Of a stretch of 64,000 nucleotides of DNA, positions 49,938-59,036 are shown one piece after another. The first letter of the stretch is position 1. Every line of letters begins with the position of its first letter. A program made the position numbers and the translations under genes. Source of the DNA: Arthrobacter sp. 9AX (GTDB taxonomy: Bacteria > Actinomycetota > Actinomycetes > Actinomycetales > Micrococcaceae); the NCBI RefSeq assembly GCF_902506095.1, contig NZ_LR733293.1:124001-188000 (forward strand), given 5' to 3'. Below the pieces are notes generated by a model that worked only from the letters and a program-made list of their open reading frames with translations, had not been told where the DNA came from and did not search any database.

Positions 49938-49977
49938 AGGTAGCCCCTGGGACCGCGGAGCCAGCCAGGGGCTACCT
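49938..49977 (+). terminator. Perfect hairpin between convergent operons
   Basis: AGGTAGCCCCTGG pairs perfectly with CCAGGGGCTACCT over 13 base pairs. The U-run is weak on both strands, but its place between the converging polysaccharide operon and the WecG-GT2 gene marks it as a shared terminator. Confidence 0.72.
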
Positions 49978-50002
49978 GCTTGTTGACCTACTACCCGGGG
50001 AA

Positions 50003-51865
50003 TCAGTAGTAGCGTTCCGCATGAGGCAAGTCCCGCCACGACCGTTCCCGGGTCACCGCTGCCAGGACCCCGCCATGCCGGGGCAGGGGGGACCGAAGGA
50101 AAGCAGACAGAACGACGGCGGCCCGGAACACTCCGGCATAGCCGCGGCTGTGGAATTTGCGGACGTATCTGATCCGGTTGGCGGCCATCAGGGCCTCCAG
50201 AGGTGTGGACGATCCCGAACCACCCCTTGAATGGAGCATTCGCGCGCGGGGTTCGAACCAGATTTCCAGGCCACTTGCCCTGACACGGCGCATGAAGTCT
50301 GTCTCTTCCGAGTACAGAAAGTACTCCTCGTCCCATTCGCCCACCAGCTGCGCGACGTCGGGACGGACCAGCAATGCTGCGCCGGTGGCCCAGTCCACTT
50401 TGTGGGGATGGAAGTAGCTTTCGCGATCAAAATCTGTTTCGGCCAGCCACGCAGGGCGTCCCGGAAGCCTTCTCCCCATGACAGCATCGCCAATCGCCCT
50501 GCTGACACTGGGTTCACGTCGCAATGAGTGGTAGATGGTCCCGTCGGCCTCCATAAGGAGGGGAACCACTACGCCGGCCCCCGATTCGACCATTCTTTGC
50601 CGCATTGCCCGGATAGCTCCGGGTTGTACCTGTGTATCGGGATTCAGGATCAAGAAGGCCTTCGTTTGGCCCGCTCTCTTCATTGCAACGTTGATCGCAC
50701 CTGAGTACCCAAGGTTCCCGCCTGTGGGGAACCCATGGACATCGTGATACTTGCCTACTTCATGGAGAGTCCGGGGCCCGGGCGAGTTGTCGGCCACGAT
50801 CACTTTGATCGATTGTTCCCTCGTTTCCCGAATCAGGCTTTTGAGGAGCTGCGGAATATCCTTTTCGTTGTTGTAGGTCACCACAACAACAGCAACATCT
50901 GTGGGCTGGTCCAGCGGGGAGAAACCTTCGCCGCGCAGGCCGGGACGATCCTCAAAAGCATGCCGTGGGGACGGCATGACACGTATCCGTCCCGGTATGC
51001 TGTGCTTCCGGAGACAGATGTACGCTTCCGGCCCGTCAACCAGATACCGTCTGGCAAGCCGCTTAGGCTCAAGCGCAAGCCGCCAGGCCCATTCCATCCC
51101 CAGATTCCGTGCCAACACCGGGGCCCGGTGTACCCTCCCGGCCAGGAAATCCACCACCGCCCCGAATGCCAGCATCACGTTGGCGCCTGTGAGGTGTCCG
51201 TACTCGGACATCCATAGTTCCTGCCGCGGTTTGCCGAGGCACACAACAAGGATGTCCGTCTTAGCAGCCTCGATGCTGGCGGCCAGGTCAGCCGAAGCGC
51301 CGGCCTCGACAAGCTCTTCCCGTTGCGGTGCCCAGCAGCCTGAAATGGTGAGTTTGGGATGGCTGGCAGTCAGCTTGCCGCGTACTTGGGCCTGCACATC
51401 GGGGGTACCGCCAAGGAAACCCACGCTGAGGCCTTCGAGTTCAGCGGCACCCAGGAGAGGCCGGATCAGATCGCTTCCTGCCAGCCTGGGCCATGTCCGG
51501 CCGGTAACCTTCCCGGCCCGGCTGACAAGGGGCGCCCCGTCCAGCAGCATAAGCCACTCCAGGGAATCCTGTCTCTCCAGGATGTCTGCCCATCGGCCGC
51601 CTTGGCCGAAGTGTTTGACATGATCGAGGTTGGCGGAGGCAACGGCGAGCGGAACAGAACCGCCGGACTTTGCCCTTGTCACGATGGTGCAGAGGGCGTC
51701 GTCGAAGCCCAGCAGCCTTACCGGGGCACCGCCGAGGGTAACCCAGGCACCGCTGCCGGATCGATCCCGGGCCGGGAGATCTCTTGGCGGAAGCTGGTGG
51801 GGCGAGCCGCTGTGGAGCCACGCGGCTGGCTGCACAACGCCCCCGAACGAACCGGACAATGTCAT
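50003..51865 (-). CDS. Fused WecG/TagA/CpsF (GT26) and GT2 glycosyltransferase
   Basis: A 620-residue two-domain enzyme. The N-terminal GT26 domain (about 45-295) shows VPLAVASANLDHVKHFGQGG, LEGLSVGFLGGTPDVQAQV, DILVVCLGKPRQELWMSEY and GAVVDFLAGRVHRAPVLARNLGMEWAWRL, all typical of WecG/TagA/CpsF, which add a second sugar to a lipid-linked primer. The GT2 domain (about 320-590) has VAVVVVTYNNEKDIPQLLKSL, FLILNPDTQVQPGAI and YFLYSEETDFMRRVRASG, as in rhamnosyltransferases. Thus one chain could add two successive sugars. ATG at 51865 follows CGAAAGG. Likely co-transcribed with the giant gene 31 bases upstream. Confidence 0.88.
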   Translation of the reverse strand: MTLSGSFGGVVQPAAWLHSGSPHQLPPRDLPARDRSGSGAWVTLGGAPVRLLGFDDALCTIVTRAKSGGSVPLAVASANLDHVKHFGQGGRWADILERQDSLEWLMLLDGAPLVSRAGKVTGRTWPRLAGSDLIRPLLGAAELEGLSVGFLGGTPDVQAQVRGKLTASHPKLTISGCWAPQREELVEAGASADLAASIEAAKTDILVVCLGKPRQELWMSEYGHLTGANVMLAFGAVVDFLAGRVHRAPVLARNLGMEWAWRLALEPKRLARRYLVDGPEAYICLRKHSIPGRIRVMPSPRHAFEDRPGLRGEGFSPLDQPTDVAVVVVTYNNEKDIPQLLKSLIRETREQSIKVIVADNSPGPRTLHEVGKYHDVHGFPTGGNLGYSGAINVAMKRAGQTKAFLILNPDTQVQPGAIRAMRQRMVESGAGVVVPLLMEADGTIYHSLRREPSVSRAIGDAVMGRRLPGRPAWLAETDFDRESYFHPHKVDWATGAALLVRPDVAQLVGEWDEEYFLYSEETDFMRRVRASGLEIWFEPRARMLHSRGGSGSSTPLEALMAANRIRYVRKFHSRGYAGVFRAAVVLSAFLRSPLPRHGGVLAAVTRERSWRDLPHAERYY

Positions 51866-51896
51866 GGTGCAAACCTTTCGGGGTGAAAGTGGGCGG

Positions 51897-54800
51897 CTAG
51901 TTACGGTTGAAGACCACGTCAACCCAGTAGTTGGTGCTCCGGAAGGTATCCGTGGGGAAGGTGCTTGCCCCGTAGGCGTAGACGCCGTTCGATCCGTCGG
52001 CACCGTTGGCAAGTGCGTGCAGTGGCGCGTTGTCCATGCCGGTGTTGTTGAAGTAGTCACGTGTTGATGAGTAGGAACCGACCGGGGCGTAATAGGAGAC
52101 GACGTAGGTGGTGTTCGCCGCGATAGGTACTGGTGTGGAAAAGAGCGCCTGCTGCCAGCCGGAGGCGGATTCATTCGAAAATGTGACAGTGGCCAGCAGG
52201 GTGCCGGATGCAGTCCAGAGGTGGCCTACGTGGGTCCCGGTGTTGGAGCTACCTTTGAAGAAGCGGACGCCGGAGACAGTGCCGGCCACATCGGAGCGAA
52301 ACTTCATGCCGACTTCCGTTGCCTTGCGGTCGTTCGTGTTTGCCGTTGCAGGGATGGCCGTTGGGCTGAAGATGCTGCAGGGGCAGGCCACTGGAGGTGC
52401 CTTCGTGGTGAAGGTCCATGAAAAAGGCGAGCTCATGGCCGAACCTGACCCGTTCGTGGCCCCGGAAACAGTAGCGGTGTAGACGGTGCTGTAGCTCAGC
52501 ACGCCGGCAGGCGAGAACGTAGCGGTATTCGTCGCCACGTCATAACCCACAGAGCCAGGTACTCCAGTGCCAGCGGCATCCTTCAGCGCGAACACCACCG
52601 TGGACGCATTAACCGACTGGTTGAAAGTGGCCGTCGGCTTCACTTGCTCGGAGATACCAGTGGCGGCATTGGCTGGAGAGACTGCCGCAACGGCTGGTGA
52701 TGGTCCCGCACTGCCGGTAGCCAGGACAACATCCACCCAATAGTTCGTGTTGTTGTAACTGTCCGTGGGGAAGTCCGAGGCACCATACCTGTACACGCCG
52801 TTCGGACCGTCCACCCCCGCCGCCAGAGCATGCAAGGGAGCCTTGTCCGCGGGATTGTTGAAGTATCCGCTGTCCGAGGAGTAGAAGCCGTCCGGGGCGA
52901 AGTAGGAGACGACGTAGGTTGTGTTGGCAGCGATGGGAACCGGGGATGAGAAGGAGGCCTGTTGCCAACCCGATGCGCTTTCCGCACCGAACGTTACTGA
53001 GGCAAGCAGTGCGCCCGCCGACGACCAGAGGTGGCCTACATGGGTGCCGGTATTGGAACTGCCTTTGTAGAACCGGACACCGGTAACCGTCCCTGCCGAA
53101 TCCGAACGGAACTTCATGCCCACCTCCACAGCGTCCGGATCATTGGTGTTGACCGTGGCCGGAGTGGAGGTGGGGTTGAAGACGCTGCACGGGCAGCCTC
53201 CCGTGGCGGCCGCCGTCGTAAAGCTCCAGGAATAGGGCGCGGTCATGGATTGGCCGCTGGAGTTGGTGGCTCCGCTCACTGTCCCGGTGTAACCCGTGCC
53301 CGACCCCAGCGGTACTGTCGGACTAAAGGTCGCGACGCGGGTGGTGGCGTCGTACGCCACCGAGCCCTGGACCGCTGTGTTTCCGGCATCCCTGAGGGTA
53401 AACACCACGCTGGACCCAGTCACTGCCTGGTTGAACGTCACCGAAGGCTTCGTATCAATCGGAATGGCTGTCGCGTTGTTGGCCGGCGTTGAGCTGGCCA
53501 CCGCCGGAAGCACCGGGGCCGCAGTTGTTGCGAACGTCCAGGTATGCGGACCGGCCATTCCCTGCCCGGACGAATTCGTGGCACCACTGACCGTAGCGGT
53601 GTACGTGGTGTTGTAGGCAAGCGCTGCTGACGGCGTAAAAGAAGCTGTGTTGGTTCCCGCATCGTAGGTCACGGCGCCAGTAGCAACACCGTTCCCTGCA
53701 TCCCGAAGTGAAAATGACACGGACGAAGGTGTCACGGCTTGGTCGAAGGTCACCGAAGGCTTCACCTGCACGTCAACCCCGGTGGATGAGTTGACAGGGG
53801 CTACAGACGTAACCCTGGGGGCGGGGGTGGTTGATGCGGCGCTGAACACCACGTCGACCCAGTAGTTTGTGGCGTTGTAGGTCAGGTTGGGGAAGGCGGA
53901 AGCCCCGTAACGGTACACACCGTTAGGCCCGTCGGTACCACTGGCCAGACCATGGAGCGGCGCCTTGTCACGGGAACCATTGAAGAATCCGGCGTCCGCG
54001 GCGTAGAACCCGTTAGGTGCGTGGTATGACACCACGTAGGTGGTATTTGCCGTAATACTCACGGGGGCGGAGAAATTCGCCTGCTGCCAGCCCGCGGCGG
54101 TCTCTGTGCCGAACGAAACGGTGGCCAGAAGCGTCCCGGTGGCGGACCAGAGGTGGCCTGTGTGCGCGCCGGTGTTGGCCGTTCCCTTGTAGAAGCGGAC
54201 GCCGGTGACAGTGCCTGCCTCGTCAGAACGGAACTTCATTCCCAACTCAACGGCGTTGGAATCATCCTCCGACACAACGGCAGGAACATCTGTTGGACTG
54301 AACACCGAACAGGGGCAGGAGCCCGGCGCCGGGGCAGTGGTGAAGGTCCAGGTGTTGGCACCCGCCATGGTTTGCCCTGCCGCGTTTGTCGCCCCACTCA
54401 CAGTCGCGGTGTACCCGGTGTTGAAGGACAGCAAGCCGGCCGGGGAGAACGTGGCCGTGTTTGTTGCACTGTCGTATGCCACCGACCCGGAAACGTTGTT
54501 ATTGGCCGGATCCTTCACGGTGAAGGTTATCGACGAACTGTTGACGGGCTGATTGAAAGTGGCAGCCGGCCTTGTATCCACAGGCACGGTAGACGCATTG
54601 CTTGCAGGGGAAACGGAAGATACGGCGGGCAGCGGCGGAGGTGCTGCCGTAGTGAACGTCCACGAGTATGGGGTAGCCATTGACTGCCCCGCGGAATTCG
54701 TGGCCCCGCTGACCGTTGCCGAAAAAGCCGTCGAATTGGCAAGGGCCGTGGACGGCGTGAAGGTCGATGTATGGGTGGCCGCATCATGAGTGAGAGATCC

Positions 54801-57410
54801 AGCCACGTTGGTTCCAGCGCTGTTTTTTACCGTGAAGACCACAGAGGAAGGTGTGACGGCCTGGTTGAAAGTGACCGAAGGCTTCACGCCCGTAACTACG
54901 TCGGTTGCGTTGTTGACCGGGGAGACCGAAGAAACAGCCGGCTGCACTGTCCCGGACGGTGCGAAGGCCAGATCGACCCAGTAGTACTCGGCATCGTAGA
55001 CCTGGTTGGGGAAGGAACTCACCCCGTACCTGTACACACCGTTAGGCGAGCCGGGCACGCTTCGTGGGAAGTGCAAGGGCGCGCTATCGAGCGAATTCAC
55101 CGCCCCAACGGGAGAGGGATTGTTATAGAAGTAGCCGGAGTCCTGGGAGTAGCGCCCGGTGGGGGTGAAGTAGGAGACCACATATGTTGTGTTGGCCGAA
55201 ATCGCGAGGGGCGGGGAAAGGGCGACCGTTTGCCAGCCGCTGGCCGATTCGTTCGCAAAGGTGGCAGTGGCCAGCCGCTGGCCGGCCGAGCTCCAGATGC
55301 TGCCGGTGTGGGTGCCGGTGTTTCGGGCTGACTTGTAGAAGCGGATCGAGTTGACAGTACCGGCAACATCCGAATAGAACTTTGCACCTACCTCGATTGC
55401 CGCGGCATCACCGGAATCGACCATTGAGGGCACCCTGTTAACGCCCACGAGTGAGCAGGGGCAGGACACATTCATGGTGATGCTTTGGGAGGCTGATTCA
55501 AGGTTTCCGCTGTCATCCACCGCCCTGGAACGCAGCACAGAGGCGGGACTACCGTGGGCGGTCCAGCTGTAGGTCCAGTTATTGGTTCCCGTGGCACGCC
55601 GCCAGGTAGTGCCACCATCGGTGGAAATTTCCACACCGGCAACCACGCCGCCAGTGTCGGACGCAGTGCCCGCCACCGTGACTATCGTCCCATCAGCAAC
55701 CGCTGTGCCAGCCGCCGGCGCCGTGATCCGGGAAGTCGGCGCCGTTGAGTCATTCGAAGGCTGTGCCGCGGCGAGCCCTGCCATGAGTGTGCCAGGCTGG
55801 GCACCCATATCAGCGAAAAGGTTGACAGTGGCTTGCTGCATGTTGCGGTCCACGGCCTTGCCCGTTGTATAGCTGTCCAAGCCCCAGGACCACTGGACGG
55901 TCCCAGCCCCAAAGACCAAGGCGCCGCTGGCAGCCTTGTAGAGGGTCAGGTTGTGGGTGGCTGTCCCGCCCTGCTGGACGGTTGAGCCGTAGTCAGTGAA
56001 AACCTCAGCGGTGGAGCTCGTGGTTTCGGACAGCCGGAAGGTTCCAGGCGGCCGGAAGCCGTTGTCGGCGTCGATGTCCCACTCGTAGCCTAAGGTCCCC
56101 AGACCGGCTCCAAGGGTTGCAGCAGCCCCCGCCGCCAAGTTGGGAATGGACGTACTCCTCCACAGCCGGAGCTGCTTGTATGCTGCCGGGACCACGATGT
56201 CCGTAGTTCCGGAATTAACTACAAAGTATTGCCCGGTAAGGCCGTTTTCCGGGTTGCCTCCGCCACCGGCCGCTCCATACCGCGGATCCCGCCAGGTGCC
56301 CGTCCAGGACACGGGATCGGTGGGAGCGTTGAAGTGTGTGTCCTTGTAGGACACGAGGGTCCGGCCCGCGGTGTTCGTGCCGTCCGAACTGGCTTCCCAT
56401 CGGGTCTTCCAAAACATTTCGTTTCCGCTGAAGAAAGCGAGATGCACGCCTGCGTCCCTGGCCGCCTGGACATTCGCCCGCTGTTCCGCCGACCAATACT
56501 CGTCGTGTGCCACTGAGAGGAACGACTTGTGGTTCAACAGCAGGGGGGCTCTCGTCGCGGTATCCAGCCCGCTCATGTAGCTGACGTCGTAGCCGTTGGC
56601 TTCCATGAACCGGATCATGGGGTACTCCGCATACATCAACCAGTTCTGCCCCTGGGCGTCACCGGCTGTAATGAACGGCCGGTTGTACGAAACCTTGAAT
56701 GCGGCCTTGTATGCCTGGGGATTGCCGGCAGGACAGGCCACTGTGCAGACATAGAGGCTGTTGCCGCCGTAGCTGTTGTACGCCTGCCAAGTGGTGTCGG
56801 AGGTCTGGAACAACACGTCGGAGCGGGCCGCATCGTCCCGCACCACAAACGGAATAACGCTCGCGCCGCCGTTGTCAGTCCGAACCAAGCGAGCCAGATA
56901 GACACCGGAGACTGCCGTCGCCGGCACGGGCCACGAAGCGGACACGGCCCAGTTTCCACAATCAATCAATCCTGTCGCCGCGAACGTCGCGCAGTTGGGC
57001 TGCGTCTGAGGCAATGGAGCCGAGGGCAGCAGGTTGGCTGCAACTTTTCGTGCGCCGAGGCCTTGGTAGTAACCCAGCCGATAAATATCAATGCGGTAAG
57101 CCGACGCAGTGGTCTTGACCTTGAACGTCACGGTCTGGCCGATGTTGACGCTCATGGACGCCGCGTAGCCCTGGATGGTGGTGTTCCCAGCTCCCGGGAC
57201 CTGCCACTCCGACGGGGGACTCCCCGGCTGAGTATTCTCGCAGGCCACTGTGCTGGCCACGGGAGCGTCGCAGGGGCCTGCGGCCCGGGCAGGCGGCAGC
57301 CACGAAGGGTCCACTGCCATGGAAAACATGGAGGCCAGCAGCGCGAGTACCAGAGCAGGTACCCAGCGGCGGACAATCCTGCGGGGGAGGACTCCAGGTG
57401 CAGACGTCAT
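51897..57410 (-). CDS. Giant secreted protein: dimethylformamidase-like domain, Ig-like domains, four DUF4082 domains
   Basis: An 1837-residue exported protein. Signal peptide 1-44 with ARA. Residues about 65-545 resemble the large subunit of N,N-dimethylformamidase (SAYRIDIYRLGYYQGLGARKV, FLSVAHDEYWSAEQRANVQAAR, FFSGNEMFWKTRWE). An Ig-like domain follows (555-650), then DUF4082 copies beginning with a CPC motif at about 652, 1030, 1404 and 1674; between them lie five SbsA-type Ig-like (Big_5) domains in a 2-2-1 pattern. No anchor at the C terminus (ends WVDVVFNRN). Probably a surface or released carbohydrate-related protein; catalysis not shown. GGAG precedes the ATG. Confidence 0.88.
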   Translation of the reverse strand: MTSAPGVLPRRIVRRWVPALVLALLASMFSMAVDPSWLPPARAAGPCDAPVASTVACENTQPGSPPSEWQVPGAGNTTIQGYAASMSVNIGQTVTFKVKTTASAYRIDIYRLGYYQGLGARKVAANLLPSAPLPQTQPNCATFAATGLIDCGNWAVSASWPVPATAVSGVYLARLVRTDNGGASVIPFVVRDDAARSDVLFQTSDTTWQAYNSYGGNSLYVCTVACPAGNPQAYKAAFKVSYNRPFITAGDAQGQNWLMYAEYPMIRFMEANGYDVSYMSGLDTATRAPLLLNHKSFLSVAHDEYWSAEQRANVQAARDAGVHLAFFSGNEMFWKTRWEASSDGTNTAGRTLVSYKDTHFNAPTDPVSWTGTWRDPRYGAAGGGGNPENGLTGQYFVVNSGTTDIVVPAAYKQLRLWRSTSIPNLAAGAAATLGAGLGTLGYEWDIDADNGFRPPGTFRLSETTSSTAEVFTDYGSTVQQGGTATHNLTLYKAASGALVFGAGTVQWSWGLDSYTTGKAVDRNMQQATVNLFADMGAQPGTLMAGLAAAQPSNDSTAPTSRITAPAAGTAVADGTIVTVAGTASDTGGVVAGVEISTDGGTTWRRATGTNNWTYSWTAHGSPASVLRSRAVDDSGNLESASQSITMNVSCPCSLVGVNRVPSMVDSGDAAAIEVGAKFYSDVAGTVNSIRFYKSARNTGTHTGSIWSSAGQRLATATFANESASGWQTVALSPPLAISANTTYVVSYFTPTGRYSQDSGYFYNNPSPVGAVNSLDSAPLHFPRSVPGSPNGVYRYGVSSFPNQVYDAEYYWVDLAFAPSGTVQPAVSSVSPVNNATDVVTGVKPSVTFNQAVTPSSVVFTVKNSAGTNVAGSLTHDAATHTSTFTPSTALANSTAFSATVSGATNSAGQSMATPYSWTFTTAAPPPLPAVSSVSPASNASTVPVDTRPAATFNQPVNSSSITFTVKDPANNNVSGSVAYDSATNTATFSPAGLLSFNTGYTATVSGATNAAGQTMAGANTWTFTTAPAPGSCPCSVFSPTDVPAVVSEDDSNAVELGMKFRSDEAGTVTGVRFYKGTANTGAHTGHLWSATGTLLATVSFGTETAAGWQQANFSAPVSITANTTYVVSYHAPNGFYAADAGFFNGSRDKAPLHGLASGTDGPNGVYRYGASAFPNLTYNATNYWVDVVFSAASTTPAPRVTSVAPVNSSTGVDVQVKPSVTFDQAVTPSSVSFSLRDAGNGVATGAVTYDAGTNTASFTPSAALAYNTTYTATVSGATNSSGQGMAGPHTWTFATTAAPVLPAVASSTPANNATAIPIDTKPSVTFNQAVTGSSVVFTLRDAGNTAVQGSVAYDATTRVATFSPTVPLGSGTGYTGTVSGATNSSGQSMTAPYSWSFTTAAATGGCPCSVFNPTSTPATVNTNDPDAVEVGMKFRSDSAGTVTGVRFYKGSSNTGTHVGHLWSSAGALLASVTFGAESASGWQQASFSSPVPIAANTTYVVSYFAPDGFYSSDSGYFNNPADKAPLHALAAGVDGPNGVYRYGASDFPTDSYNNTNYWVDVVLATGSAGPSPAVAAVSPANAATGISEQVKPTATFNQSVNASTVVFALKDAAGTGVPGSVGYDVATNTATFSPAGVLSYSTVYTATVSGATNGSGSAMSSPFSWTFTTKAPPVACPCSIFSPTAIPATANTNDRKATEVGMKFRSDVAGTVSGVRFFKGSSNTGTHVGHLWTASGTLLATVTFSNESASGWQQALFSTPVPIAANTTYVVSYYAPVGSYSSTRDYFNNTGMDNAPLHALANGADGSNGVYAYGASTFPTDTFRSTNYWVDVVFNRN
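51901..55470 (-). repeat. Four DUF4082-coding repeats with interspersed Ig-like repeats
   Basis: Copies lie at about 51900-52390, 52720-53200, 53835-54320 and 54960-55460. The last three (toward the gene's 3' end) are more alike, sharing GMKFRSD, AGTV(T/S)GVRF(Y/F)KG and ANTTYVVSY; the first in gene order is the most divergent (AKFYSDVAGTVNSIRFYKS). Internal duplication seems to have lengthened the protein. Confidence 0.8.
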
Positions 57411-57724
57411 CTTCAGGCTCCATGGTCGCGGCGCAACCAGGCATCAGCCGGACGGGGGTCTGCACTCCCCACACCGGCTTGCGCCAAAGGCTTGGCGCCT
57501 TGCCCGTTGCGTCAGTCAGTTGTTATGGACGTCCTTTCGGTGGAAGGCGAACAAACCTTCCCCGTTCACGGCCCGGAACCATGGACCGCGAACCCCCAGG
57601 GGCTTCCGTGTTTTTCAACCGTAGGCTGGGCCCCACCGCGCCACTAGGCGGCAGGGGCCGCTATGTGGGTATCCGCACCACCTTTGTGGCGGAAACCCGG
57701 TAAGTGCCGGAAACCAGGCAAGCC
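57411..57724 (-). promoter_or_regulatory. Leader and promoter region of the giant gene, with a possible three-way-junction RNA
   Basis: No gene is seen in this 314-base gap. In the minus-strand RNA, 57511-57506 (CGCAAC) pairs with 57437-57432 (GTTGCG) and can extend by about five pairs past a bulge; inside are two hairpins, GCGCCAA/TTGGCGC (57498-57492 with 57487-57481) and GCCGG/CCGGC (57478-57474 with 57451-57447) topped by GGGG/CCCC. The fold lies 20 bases before the start codon. It does not match a riboswitch I can name. Confidence 0.5.
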
Positions 57725-59026
57725 CTAAGCAGCGGTCCGGAAGAACAGCTCCGTCACGGCAGCCAGCCGCCGCGGATCCTCAACACCGCACAGTTCGCGC
57801 GCCGAGTGCATGGAAAGCAGCGGAACCCCCACATCCACTGTCCGGATTCCCAAACGCGTCGCGGTCAAAGGCCCAATTGTGGAACCGCACGGAATCGCGT
57901 TGTTGGACACGAATTCCTGGTACGGCACACCGGACTCAGCACACAGCCGCGCCCAGAACGCGCCACCAAGTGCATCCGTGGCATAGCGCTGGTTCGCGTT
58001 GATCTTCAGCAGCGGTCCGCCGTTAAGGACCGGATGGTTGGCGGGGTCATGCCGCTCCGCGTAGTTCGGGTGGACCGCGTGCCCGGCGTCGGCAGAGACA
58101 CAGAACGACGCCGCCAGCGCCTGCCGCCGCTGGCTCACCGTAGCGCCGAGGCCGTCGGAGATGCGGACCAGGACGTCCTCGAGGATGGGCCCGCAGGCAC
58201 CGGACCGCGAGTTGGAGCCAATCTCCTCATGGTCAAAAGCGGCCAGCACCGCGATAGGCGAGCCGGAAGAAACGGAACCCGCATGCGCCATCAAGGCCAC
58301 CAGCCCAGCATGCGTGGACGAAAGGTTATCCAGCCGCCCGGACGCGAAGAACTCACTGTTCCCCCCGAAAACCGCAGGCGCCTGCGTATCCGCAATAACG
58401 ACGTCGTACCCGCCAATCGAAGCAGGATCAACAGAGGCGCCGGAAACAGAAGAAGCCAGCACGGCCAGCAGGTCGAAGTCAGCAGGATTCCCCAGCCCCC
58501 ACACGGGATTCATGTGCCGCTGCTTATCCAGCGTCAGCCCGTCATTCACGGCCCGGTCCAGGTGGATGGCCAGCTGCGGGAACCGCAGCATGGGCCCAGT
58601 AGCGGTCAGGTGCTCCGTGCCGTCCAGCATTACCAGCCGCCCGGCCAGCTGCAGTTCGCGGTCCAGCCAGGAGTTCAGCAGCGGCCCGCCGTACACCTCA
58701 ACGCCCGCCTGCAGCCAGCCGTGCGCCCCGGTCGTGGGCTTGGGCTTGAGCTTGAACGAGGGCGAATCCGTGTGCGCCCCCAGGATGTTGAACCCGGTGG
58801 TAGGCCCCGCGTCCTCAGGAACCACCCAGGCGACCAGCGCGCCGTCACGGATGACAAAGAACCGTCCGGCGCCCCCCTCCCATGGTTCCAGCTCATCCAA
58901 ACGGGCAAAGCCGGCCTCCTCCAGCCGCCGCGCCGCTTCGTGCACCGCGTGAAAGCTCGACGGCGATGCGCTGACATAGGCGCCAAGGTCCTGGATGTGG
59001 TCTGCGGCGGAGGAATGAAAAGGCAT
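57725..59026 (-). CDS. apeB: M18-family aminopeptidase
   Basis: Cytoplasmic di-zinc aminopeptidase of 433 residues that removes N-terminal, often acidic, residues from peptides. Metal-binding regions are ILGAHTDSPSFKLKPKP (His, Asp), FASGRLDNLSS (Asp bridging), AAFDHEEIGSNSRSGACG (Glu pair) and the C-terminal VGVPLLSMHSARELCG (His). The start SAADHIQDLGAYVSASPSSFHAV is typical of the actinobacterial M18 group. It lies 314 bases from the giant gene on the same strand and is separately expressed in all likelihood. Confidence 0.93.
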   Translation of the reverse strand: MPFHSSAADHIQDLGAYVSASPSSFHAVHEAARRLEEAGFARLDELEPWEGGAGRFFVIRDGALVAWVVPEDAGPTTGFNILGAHTDSPSFKLKPKPTTGAHGWLQAGVEVYGGPLLNSWLDRELQLAGRLVMLDGTEHLTATGPMLRFPQLAIHLDRAVNDGLTLDKQRHMNPVWGLGNPADFDLLAVLASSVSGASVDPASIGGYDVVIADTQAPAVFGGNSEFFASGRLDNLSSTHAGLVALMAHAGSVSSGSPIAVLAAFDHEEIGSNSRSGACGPILEDVLVRISDGLGATVSQRRQALAASFCVSADAGHAVHPNYAERHDPANHPVLNGGPLLKINANQRYATDALGGAFWARLCAESGVPYQEFVSNNAIPCGSTIGPLTATRLGIRTVDVGVPLLSMHSARELCGVEDPRRLAAVTELFFRTAA

Positions 59027-59036
59027 GTTCCCGAGT

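Noticed and set aside
50309..50326. Third copy of the GAGTA/TACTC palindrome
   Set aside because: It lies inside the coding region of the WecG-GT2 gene and the spacing differs by two bases, so it is probably chance.
57432..57511. c-di-GMP-I (GEMM) riboswitch
   Set aside because: Fragments such as GGGCAA and GCAAGCC look similar, but the conserved GEMM helices and tetraloop-receptor are not there.
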